Shown here: piece after piece, positions 59,201-64,000 of the stretch
How positions within the stretch are numbered: position 1 is the stretch's first letter
Layout of the letters: every line of letters starts with the position of its first letter
Position numbers and translations under genes: made by a program
Notes under the pieces: model-generated
Seen by the model: the letters and a program-made list of their open reading frames with translations, nothing else
Database searches by the model: none
Told to the model about the DNA's origin: nothing
Origin: Glandiceps talaboti
Lineage: Eukaryota; Hemichordata; Enteropneusta; Spengelidae
Length of the DNA: 64,000 nucleotides
Assembly: GCF_964340395.1 (NCBI RefSeq)
Contig: NC_135569.1
Coordinates: forward strand, 18,336,457-18,400,456
Direction of reading: 5' to 3'

Positions 59201-60505
59201 TACTCTGCCAGTGAGTGTTAGTAACATACTCTACCAGTGAGTGTTAGTAACATACTCTACCAGTGAGTGATAGTCACACACTCTGCCAGTGAGTGTTAGT
59301 AACATACTCTACCAGTGAGTGTTAGTGACATACTCTACCAGTGAGTGTTAGTGACATACTCTGCCAGTGAGTGTTAGTAACATACTCTGCCAGTGAGTGT
59401 TAGTAACATACTCTACCAGTGAGTGTTAGTGACATACTCTGCCAGTGAGTGTTAGTAACATACTCTGCCAGTGAGTGTTAGTAACATACTCTACCAGTGA
59501 GTGTTAGTGACATACTCTGCCAGTGAGTGTTAGTGACGTACTCTGCCAGTGAGTGTTAGTAACATACTCTACCAGTGAGTGTTAGTAACATACTCTGCCA
59601 GTGAGTGTTAGTGATGTACTCTGCCAGTGAGTGTTAGTAACATACTCTGCCTGGTAATTTACGAGTTTTAACTTTATTAACCAAAATCACACTGACTTGT
59701 GACCTAATTTGCATACTACTATATATAATATGTACTAATCCGATTATTTGCTTTGAACAATCTCCCAACTAGACCCAATAAGCAAGGACACTCCCCCCCC
59801 ATGCCTAAATATCAAAACAATCAGCCCAGCAGTTTTTAAGTTGTCTATACACATACATACATACATACATACATACATACATACATACATTATACATACA
59901 TACATACATACATACATACATACATACATACATACATACATACATACATACATACATACATACATACATACATACAAACATACATACATCCATCCATCCA
60001 TCCATCCATACATACATACATACATGCATACATACGTACGTACGTACATACATACATACATACATACACTGTACATACATACACATACACTAGACTGTCG
60101 ACTCCGGCACTCACTGATCAGTACGTGGTTATAGTATTGCTGTGAATTGGAGTGAGGCAACGACTTTAGTTCTAGATAAAACGTAACAAAAAAAAGGCAC
60201 AAATGATGAATGACTGTCGACAGTCTAACACATACACATACATACATACATACAGACAGATAGACACCGTGCTAAAAAAGCATCGGTTGTAATTTCGCAA
60301 AGGGCATTTCTAAAAGTGGATTTGAAAGAGTTAATATAAAGTATGTCACATGATGGCAATCCAATAAAGCATTTAGTACATGTACATACCTTCCACAAGC
60401 TTTCTATATTTCTCTCTGTAGGAGATACTTCTCTGATTTTGCCTTTGTATGGTCCATATCGAAAACCTTCTGTAATATTCTGCTTGGCACAGATAATAAT
60501 GAATG
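31656..60505 (-). CDS. PRDM-family zinc finger protein, 3' nine exons (5' end outside the window)
   Basis: Predicted nuclear DNA-binding regulator. Visible join on the minus strand: 60505-60390, 48664-48518, 47351-46187, 43850-43701, 40275-40134, 38504-38338, 34400-34224, 33829-33690 and 32489-31656, giving 1011 residues in one continuous frame. Residues 1-110 form a PR/SET-like domain (GFRYGPYKG; PPWMRYFKST; TEQNM; FFFEATKDIATG). Then come a basic, acidic-interrupted linker, about 15 C2H2 fingers, and a 280-residue tail rich in Gln, Val and Ala. The fingers are diverged from one another, not a homogenised tandem array. The Gln-rich tail recalls PRDM10, but the finger count is nearer PRDM15, so I give no symbol. 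The N-terminus must lie right of 60505, probably beyond 64000 or hidden in repeat-rich DNA. Confidence 0.88.
32490..33689 (-). other. PRDM intron with a 40-bp minisatellite
   Basis: GT-AG intron (donor AAG|GTATGA). It contains the 40-bp array at 32903-33386 and, at about 33395-33470, a fragment with GGGGCGCACCGCCCCTTTG that looks like part of a dispersed repeat. Confidence 0.8.
32903..33386. repeat. 40-bp minisatellite, 12 copies
   Basis: The unit is GTGTACGTAATATATATGTG followed by TTCATGTACATGCATAACTG, with GTGTAT and GTCCATG variants. It is unrelated to the 40-bp array in TDP-43 intron 4. Confidence 0.95.
33690..33829 (-). CDS. PRDM gene exon: last zinc finger
   Basis: Encodes one C2H2 finger (YRCKFCGNSFTRSDYLRGHEKKHH) followed by an acidic linker ending in VTIK. 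The acceptor is TTTTCAG and the donor AAG|GTATGA. The preceding exon supplies the first base of the Gly codon, and the frame leaves at a codon boundary. Confidence 0.9.
33891..34105. repeat. 61-bp tandem repeat, about 3.5 copies
   Basis: The unit begins CACTGGTCGCCATTCTTTAT and includes TTATCAGTTTGTGTTAGAGG. GTCGCCATTC and GTGGCCATTA versions alternate. It lies in the short intron before the last-finger exon. Confidence 0.9.
34224..34400 (-). CDS. PRDM gene exon: two zinc fingers
   Basis: Encodes fingers LQCRFCPATFSRRSSRSYH-x3-H and YICPKPGCNKRFIAVIDYKRH-x3-H, the second with the longer C-x4-C spacing. The acceptor is TTTTCAG and the donor ACAG|GTAATA; it enters and leaves after the first base of a codon. 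Confidence 0.9.
34582..38281. repeat. 27-bp satellite array, about 137 copies (3.7 kb)
   Basis: The unit is GTCTGACTAACCAGTCTCTT followed by GGTCATT, with GACT/GTCT and CATT/CAAT/CACT/CAGT variants. Since 27 is divisible by three, a frame of 1268 codons runs along the plus strand and one of 1091 along the minus strand, both simple 9-residue repeats. The array fills most of a PRDM intron and ends 56 bp from its donor. Confidence 0.97.
34840..35650. repeat. 540-bp higher-order repeat in the 27-bp satellite
   Basis: The rare variant GACTGACCAGTC occurs at about 34850 and 35390, 540 bp (20 units) apart, with the same variant order after each. Further right, the rare CTCGGTCATTGTTTG occurs at about 36429 and 37131, 702 bp (26 units) apart, marking a second such duplication. 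Confidence 0.8.
38338..38504 (-). CDS. PRDM gene exon: two zinc fingers
   Basis: Encodes fingers FSCEICGKGWVKLSKLKEH-x3-H and ELCEICGRAFKTRPELRDH-x4-H with a TTEKNE linker. The acceptor is TTTTACAG and the donor ACAG|GTAAGA. It enters after two bases of a codon (completing Arg) and leaves after one. Confidence 0.92.
38715..38952. repeat. (TACAG/TACAA)n pentanucleotide repeat
   Basis: About 235 bp of AGTAC/AATAC pentamers, mostly GTACA, in a PRDM intron. Open frames on both strands (Tyr-Cys-Thr-Val-Leu type) follow from the repeat. Confidence 0.95.
38953..39364. other. Intronic AT-rich spacer
   Basis: No exon or element is recognised. A short duplicated TTCAATATAACTATAACTTT is seen at about 39070-39110. 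Confidence 0.5.
39365..40121. repeat. 35-bp G-rich minisatellite, about 21 copies
   Basis: The unit is GATGAGAAAGCATGGTGGGG followed by AGGGTGTTATCTGAG. The G run varies from 4 to about 12, and some units carry GGACGCAGGACGAG or GGGACGGTTG. The plus strand has frequent G runs. The array ends 11 bp from the splice donor of the next PRDM exon. Confidence 0.95.
40134..40275 (-). CDS. PRDM gene exon: end of one finger and one full finger
   Basis: Begins in the middle of a finger (EDRGAHLKEVH supplies its two histidines) and then encodes FVCPVTNCNKAYASETTMTYH-x4-H. The acceptor is TTTCCTCAG and the donor ATAG|GTGAGT. The frame joins both neighbours and restores C2H2 spacing. Confidence 0.9.
41456..41785. 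mobile_element. Foldback (MITE-like) element with nested arms
   Basis: Outer arms 41461-41481 (AAAGCTATTTAACTTT) and 41761-41780 (AAAGTTAAATAGCTTTAA) are inverted. Inner arms 41538-41560 (AAAAAAGCTCCTCCGGATT) and 41678-41704 (AATCCGGAGGAAGGCTTTTT) are also inverted. No coding frame. Confidence 0.55.
43405..43532. repeat. 63-bp tandem duplication
   Basis: Two nearly identical copies starting at AATAGAGTCATGGTTACAAC, differing by about one base (GAGATCACG against GAGTTCACG). Confidence 0.95.
43701..43850 (-). CDS. PRDM gene exon: one finger and start of another, GC splice donor
   Basis: Encodes FKCDYCGKRLTQAGLENH-x4-H and then FKCTEQECILTFKTK, the first half of the next finger. The acceptor is CTTGTCAG. 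No GT donor keeps the frame, while AAAAG|GCAAGT is a perfect GC-type donor. Joining there to 40275 gives C-x4-C-x12-H-x4-H, a canonical finger. Reading through instead meets a stop at 43672. Confidence 0.88.
44288..44523. repeat. 78-bp tandem repeat, three copies
   Basis: The unit includes CATACAACTAGACACCTTAA, GTAATGTCCCCACCACATAC and GGTCTGGTGATTTCTCATTT. The first copy is shortened. Confidence 0.92.
44935..45508. repeat. 44-bp minisatellite, 13 copies
   Basis: The unit is CATGACAGAATGACCAGGGT, ATATACATTTGTAATCCATA and TTGT. The first two copies read CATGACGTCATGACC (a TGACGTCA palindrome); all later ones have CATGACAGAATGACC. Confidence 0.96.
45604..46032. repeat. 51/43-bp minisatellite, about 9 copies
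   Basis: The unit is ACTATGTACCGGGTACTGTA followed by ATCTGTATATGATAATACTA and TAGGCAACAAA. Some copies lack the CCGGGTA segment, making a shorter unit. It lies about 150 bp from the PRDM donor at 46186. Confidence 0.94.
46187..47351 (-). CDS. PRDM gene large exon: end of PR domain, linker and seven zinc fingers
   Basis: 388 codons. The first residues (ATKDIATGVEYALLGK) finish the PR/SET-like domain, although the usual ELLVWYG ending is not kept. There follow a Ser/Glu-rich linker, a basic cluster (KRRKYRTR), finger 1 of C2HC type (CSQCGKVF...HRQEC), an acidic stretch, a strongly basic cluster (KRVLRRGRRKRRRR, likely nuclear localisation signal) and fingers 2-6 of C2H2 type. Finger 7 (FRCDNCHKAFRSMQMLEKH) lacks the second histidine. 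The acceptor is TTTTTACAG and the donor GATG|GTAAGA. Frames continuing into the intron are not real. Confidence 0.92.
47995..48165. repeat. 33-bp minisatellite, 5 copies
   Basis: The unit is ACATCCTGTACATGGGGTAT followed by ACAGTATGCTAAC, with one CATAGGG variant. Confidence 0.94.
48298..48450. repeat. Long inverted repeat (hairpin), arms about 33-48 bp
   Basis: The left arm core, CATATCAAGTGTAAAAGTAT then ACTGTTTCA (48318-48346), is the inverse of the right arm TGAAACAGTATACTTTTACT then CTTGATATG (48401-48429), with one mismatch. Weaker pairing extends outward by about 15 bp. The loop is about 50 bp. It could be a small MITE; a miRNA-type precursor is less likely but not excluded. Confidence 0.75.
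48518..48664 (-). CDS. PRDM gene exon: middle of PR/SET-like domain
   Basis: 49 codons with both ends at codon boundaries, with landmarks GYAIECSDPALPPWMRYFK and TEQNMRVLDGG, ending FFFE. The WMRY...EQN pattern is the core signature of PR domains. The acceptor is TTTGTGTACAG and the donor GAG|GTTTGT. The exon is too short to stand out as an open frame and was found by splice and domain continuity. Confidence 0.88.
49495..49655 (-). mobile_element. tRNA-derived SINE with (ATT)n tail
   Basis: Read on the minus strand from about 49655, the 5' part GTTAGCTCAGCAGGTTAGAG matches a tRNA A box (RNA polymerase III promoter). A degenerate B-box-like GGACGTGGATACC follows at a tRNA-like distance. The body has an inverted GCGC motif (GCGCTTCAAGC, GAGGCGCATTACAAATC) and the tail is an (ATT)n run (49495-49525). 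The layout is that of a tRNA SINE; the family is not identified. Confidence 0.65.
49670..50365. repeat. Dispersed repeat fragments with GACA and CA microsatellites
   Basis: Fragments containing TGGCTTTTGAGTTCAAGTCA (49884-49906) followed by a GACA run (49915-49935), a second GACA stretch (50066-50115) and a (CA)n run (50189-50231). The same TGAGTTCAAGTCATC plus GACA arrangement recurs at 61009-61080, so this is a repeat family whose tail seeds microsatellites. Confidence 0.6.
50366..59651. repeat. 26-bp satellite array, about 357 copies (9.3 kb)
   Basis: The unit is CAGTGAGTGTTAGTAACATA followed by CTCTGC. Main variants are TAGTAACATA, TAGTGACATA, TAGTGACGTA and TAGTCACATA; CTCTGC and CTCTAC; and GTGTTAG, GTGATAG and GTGTGAG. 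Since 26 is not divisible by three and the unit contains TAG, no long frame exists. It is the largest feature of the window and lies inside the PRDM intron that splits the PR domain. Confidence 0.98.
54850..59640. repeat. About 3.3-kb higher-order periodicity in the 26-bp satellite
   Basis: The rare variant GTACTCTCCCAGTGAG occurs at about 55014 and 58316, 3302 bp apart, which is exactly 127 units. The order of variants on both sides is the same for many units. Copy limits are approximate. Confidence 0.7.
59652..59848. repeat. Dispersed repeat flank right of the 26-bp satellite
   Basis: It contains CCTAATTTGCATA, CAATCTCCCAACTAGACCC, ATCAGCCCAGCAGTTTTTAA-like phrases and leads into a CATA run. 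Similar phrases occur left of the satellite (50270-50350 and 49700-49900), so the satellite appears to sit inside copies of one repeat family. Confidence 0.5.
59849..60088. repeat. (CATA)n microsatellite
   Basis: About 220 bp of ACATACAT repeats with a CATC block (59988-60008) and a GTAC block (60033-60047). Open frames on both strands are trivial. Confidence 0.96.
60390..60505 (-). CDS. PRDM gene exon: start of PR/SET-like domain (first visible exon)
   Basis: 116 nt, entering with two bases of a codon and leaving at a codon boundary. It encodes FIIICAKQNITEGFRYGPYK, GKIREVSPTERN and IESLWK. The K-x-I-x2-G-x-R-Y-G-P-Y-x-G pattern is the N-terminal signature of PR domains. The acceptor is TCATTACAG and the donor GGAAG|GTATGT. 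It is too short for an ORF scan and was found by domain continuity. At least one upstream exon with the start codon must lie further right. Confidence 0.85.
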
Positions 60506-60555
60506 CTGTAATGATATAAGTTTTTCAATTTTACTGCTCAGTTGCTAGAGATAGA

Positions 60556-60573
60556 GAGCGCCCTCTGGTGATA
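60556..60573 (-). promoter_or_regulatory. Candidate CTCF-type site
   Basis: On the minus strand the sequence reads ATCACCAGAGGGCGCTC, close to the bilaterian CTCF core (CCACNAGRGGGCGC). It lies just upstream of the first visible PRDM exon. The match is by eye only. Confidence 0.3.
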
Positions 60574-61030
60574 GTCTTCATTATACAGCTTGTCACAACT
60601 AGACTACATCACAAATCTCTGATCTATTCTAAATTTCATCATAGCATTCAAATTCAATCATACAAATGAAAACAGGAATGCGCAAGTTGTGTTTGCATTG
60701 GTTACTGGTCCCATGTACCATACGCATTTATCCACCTTCCACTTACATGTACATTTCAGAAATTGTGCAATTCAGAGTTATTTCAGCTTATGGATGCACT
60801 ACAATCTTCTTTATGAAGTTATTAGAGTTAGAGCAAAATAGGCCATAGACTGAAAAAACAAGAATCATGAAAATGTACGAATGTTAAAAAGTTGAAATCC
60901 TGAAGGTCTGTCAGAAAAAGAAGAGAATTATTATTATCAGTACTTTTTTTAAAATGTCTGGACATGGGTGTTCACAACTGAGATTGAACATACAAATTTA
61001 TGGGGCGGCTTTTGAGTTCAAGTCATCCAC
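60574..61030. other. PRDM intron or upstream spacer
   Basis: No exon is recognised. It ends in a copy of the dispersed repeat phrase GGCTTTTGAGTTCAAGTCAT (61006-61025). Confidence 0.4.
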
Positions 61031-61034
61031 ATAC

Positions 61035-61041
61035 ATACAAG

Positions 61042-61082
<41 letters not shown>

Positions 61083-61192
61083 CAGCCTGTTAACACACAC
61101 TGACCAATCACACATAAGCACCAGTGCCATAATTTCTTATTTTTAATTCCCATTTTTTTTATCATCATCATTATCATCATCATCATCATAAT
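61035..61192. repeat. (GACA)n and (ATC)n microsatellites
   Basis: A run of about ten GACA (61043-61081) is followed by unique sequence and an ATC-rich stretch (61160-61192). Confidence 0.9.
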
Positions 61193-61299
61193 TCATCATA
61201 TACATGTGTATTCTGTCTTGCTACATGCAGTCCACCTAAACTCCCATCCAATGACAGTATTACACATGCTCACTGGTTGTTCTAGACACAGGCACAGGC

Positions 61300-64000
61300 A
61301 CAGGCTGAGTTTGTCTTTAGGGTGTTATAGACCCCAGTTATTAAGAGGCAGAAACTGAGTTTATATGTCTTTTGACTGTTATAGACCCCAATTATTAAGA
61401 GACACAGACTGAGTTTATATGTCTTTTGACTGTTATAGACCCCAGTTATTAAGAGACACAGACTGAGTTTATATGTCTTTTGACTGTTATAGACCCCAGT
61501 TATTAAGAGACACAGACTGAGTTTATATGTCTTTTGACTGTTATAGACCCCAGTTATTAAGAGACACAGACTGAGTTTATATGTCTTTTGACTGTTATAG
61601 ACCCCAGTTATTAAGAGACACAGACTGAGTTTATATGTCTTTTGACTGTTATAGACCCCAGTTATTAAGAGACACAGACTGAGTTATATGTCTTTTGACT
61701 GTTATAGACCCCAGTTATTAAGAGACACAGACTGAGTTTATGTCTTTTGACTGTATAGACCCCAGTTATTAAGAGGCAGAAACTGAGTTTATATGTCTTT
61801 TGACTGTTATAGACCCCAGTTATTAAGAGACACAGACTGAGTTTATATGTCTTTTGACTGTTATAGACCCCAGTTATTAAGAGACACAGACTGAGTTTAT
61901 ATGTCTTTTGACTGTTATAGACCCCAGTTATTAAGAGGCAGAAACTGAGTTTATATGTCTTTTGACTGTTATAGACCCCAGTTATTAAGAGACACAGACT
62001 GAGTTTATGTCTTTTGACTGTTATAGACCCCAGTTATTAAGAGACACAAACTGAGTTTATATGTCTTTTGACATTTATAGACCCCAGTTATTAAGAGACA
62101 CAGACTGAGTTTGTCTTTTGACTTTTATAGACCCCAGTTATTAAGAGACACAAACTGAGTTTATATGTCTTTTGACTGTTATAGACCCCAATTAAGAGGC
62201 AGAAACTGAGTTTATATGTCTTTTGAGTGTTATAGACCCCAGTTATTAAGAGACACAGACTGAGTTCATATGTCTTTTGACTGTTATAGACCCCAGTTAT
62301 TAAGAGACACAGACTGAGTTTATATGTCTTTTGACATTTATAGACCCCAGTTATTAAGAGACACAGACTGAGTTTATATGTCTTTTGACTGTTATAGACC
62401 CCAGTTATTAAGAGACACAGACTGAGTTTATATGTCTTTTGACATTTATAGACCCCAGTTATTAAGAGACACAGACTGAGTTTATATGTCTTTTGACTGT
62501 TATAGACCCCAGTTATTAAGAGACACAGACTGAGTTTATATGTCTTTTGACATTTATAGACCCCAGTTATTAAGAGACACAGACTGAGTTTATATGTCTT
62601 TTGACTTTTGTAGACCCCAGTTATTAAGAGACACAAACTGAGTTTATATGTCTTTTGACTGTTATAGACCCCAATTAAGAGGCAGAAACTGAGTTTATAT
62701 GTCTTTTGAGTGTTATAGACCCCAATTAAGAGACACAGACTGAGTTTATATGTCTTTTGACTGTTATAGACCCCAGTTATTAAGAGACACAGACTGAATT
62801 TATATGTCTTTTGACTGTTATAGACCCTGATTAAGAGACACAAACTGAGTTTATATGTCTTTTGACATTTATAGACCCCGATTAAGAGGCAGAAACTGAG
62901 TTTATGTCTTTTGAGTGTTATAGACCCCAATTAAGAGACACAGACTGAGTTTATATGTCTTTTGACTGTTATAGACCCCAGTTATTAAGAGGCAGAAACT
63001 GAGTTTATGTCTTTTGACTGTTATAGACCCCAGTTATTAAGAGACACAGACTGAATTTATGTCTTTTGACTGTTATAGACCCCAGTTATTAAGAGACACA
63101 AACTGAGTTTATATGTCTTTTGACATTTATAGACCCCAGTTATTAAGAGACACAGACTGAGTTTGTCTTTTGACTTTTATAGACCCCAGTTATTAAGAGA
63201 CACAAACTGAGTTTATATGTCTTTTGACTGTTATAGACCCCAATTAAGAGGCAGAAACTGAGTTTATATGTCTTTTGAGTGTTATAGACCCCAGTTATTA
63301 AGAGACACAGACTGAGTTTATATGTCTTTTGACTGTTATAGACCCCAGTTATTAAGAGACACAGACTGAGTTTATGTCTTTTGACTGTTATAGACCCCAG
63401 TTATTAAGAGACACAGACTGAGTTTATATGTCTTTTGACTGTTATAGACCCCAGTTATTAAGAGGCAGAAACTGAGTTTATATGTCTTTTGACTGTTATA
63501 GACCCCAGTTATTAAGAGACACAGACTGAGTTTATGTCTTTTGACTGTTATAGACCCCAGTTATTAAGAGACACAAACTGAGTTTATATGTCTTTTGACA
63601 TTTATAGACCCCAGTTATTAAGAGACACAGACTGAGTTTGTCTTTTGACTTTTATAGACCCCAGTTATTAAGAGACACAAACTGAGTTTATATGTCTTTT
63701 GACTGTTATAGACCCCAATTAAGAGGCAGAAACTGAGTTTATATGTCTTTTGAGTGTTATAGACCCCAGTTATTAAGAGACACAGACTGAGTTCATATGT
63801 CTTTTGACTGTTATAGACCCCAGTTATTAAGAGACACAGACTGAGTTTATATGTCTTTTGACATTTATAGACCCCAGTTATTAAGAGACACAGACTGAGT
63901 TTATATGTCTTTTGACTGTTATAGACCCCAGTTATTAAGAGACACAGACTGAGTTTATATGTCTTTTGACATTTATAGACCCCAGTTATTAAGAGACACA
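61300..64000. repeat. 54-bp satellite array, about 50 copies, running off the window
   Basis: The unit is TGTTATAGACCCCAGTTATT, AAGAGACACAGACTGAGTTT and ATATGTCTTTTGAC. Shorter units lack ATA or TTAT, and variants include GGCAGAAACTG and CATTTATAG. A recurrent block of several variant units, for example 62060-62330 and 63090-63360, shows higher-order structure. A 279-codon minus-strand frame is a by-product of the 54-bp unit. Confidence 0.97.

Larger units (their letters stand above)
48665..60389 (-). other. PRDM intron, 11.7 kb, mostly satellite
   Basis: GT-AG intron splitting the PR domain. About 80% is one 26-bp satellite. The rest holds a tRNA-derived SINE, a possible fragment related to the 20806 element (49247-49280, hairpin AGTCCCAAC/GTTGGGACT), CA, GACA and CATA microsatellites, and pieces of a dispersed repeat rich in ACCAAATTTCA-like phrases. 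Confidence 0.75.

Noticed and set aside
21818-59651. CRISPR-like arrays of short repeats
   Set aside because: Units are head to tail without unique spacers, the genome is eukaryotic with spliced genes, and no Cas-like gene is present.
59744-60247. 167-codon minus-strand frame of Met-Tyr-Val-Cys repeats
   Set aside because: It is a translation of the CATA microsatellite with short flanks and no family resemblance.
31656-60505. PRDM9-type recombination gene with a homogenised finger array
   Set aside because: The fingers differ strongly from one another, are spread over seven exons and are followed by a long Gln-rich tail. No KRAB or SSXRD domain is visible.
62091-62930. 279-codon minus-strand frame
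   Set aside because: It is the 54-bp satellite translated. Unit-length changes break it and it has no non-repeat sequence.

Overview
This is a piece of an animal nuclear genome, AT-rich and intron-rich, most likely from a marine invertebrate. It carries two recognisable protein-coding genes. No bacterial operons, rRNA genes, intact tRNA genes or CRISPR arrays were seen. The two genes fit a lophotrochozoan or an invertebrate deuterostome (amphioxus or hemichordate type) about equally well, and the species cannot be named from sequence alone. The most striking property is tandem repetition: summing the arrays listed here, about 45% of the window is microsatellite, minisatellite or satellite DNA, with unit lengths from 2 to 78 bp.

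Layout. 1-4281 is upstream DNA with a 1.8-kb terminal-inverted-repeat element and a GACA microsatellite. 4282-15049 (+) is a complete five-exon TDP-43 (TARDBP) orthologue, followed by a 3'UTR to a poly(A) signal at 17735. 17891-29770 lies between the genes. It holds a 28-bp array, a 60-bp array, a 20-22-bp array, a 617-bp dispersed element, a 7-kb 36-bp satellite and a 49-bp array. 31656-60505 (-) is the 3' part of a PRDM-family gene. Nine exons encode a PR/SET-like domain, about 15 C2H2 zinc fingers and a Gln-rich C-terminal tail, and the 5' end lies beyond the window. Its introns hold a 27-bp satellite (3.7 kb), a 26-bp satellite (9.3 kb), many smaller arrays, foldback elements and a tRNA-derived SINE. 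A 54-bp satellite fills 61300-64000 and runs off the right edge.

The genes are convergent (tail to tail). TDP-43 is a nuclear RNA-binding and splicing protein, and the PRDM protein is a predicted DNA-binding transcription regulator. The sequence shows no functional link between them beyond adjacency. Exon boundaries were deduced from splice consensus, reading-frame continuity and domain continuity; both gene models join without a frame conflict. Points of most interest are the duplicated 5' splice site and the (TG)n tract inside the TDP-43 gene, a GC-AG intron splitting a PRDM zinc finger, satellites ending within 12-57 bp of PRDM splice donors, and an inverted unit capping the 36-bp satellite. 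Long ORFs inside the 27-, 36- and 54-bp arrays follow from unit lengths divisible by three and are not annotated as genes.
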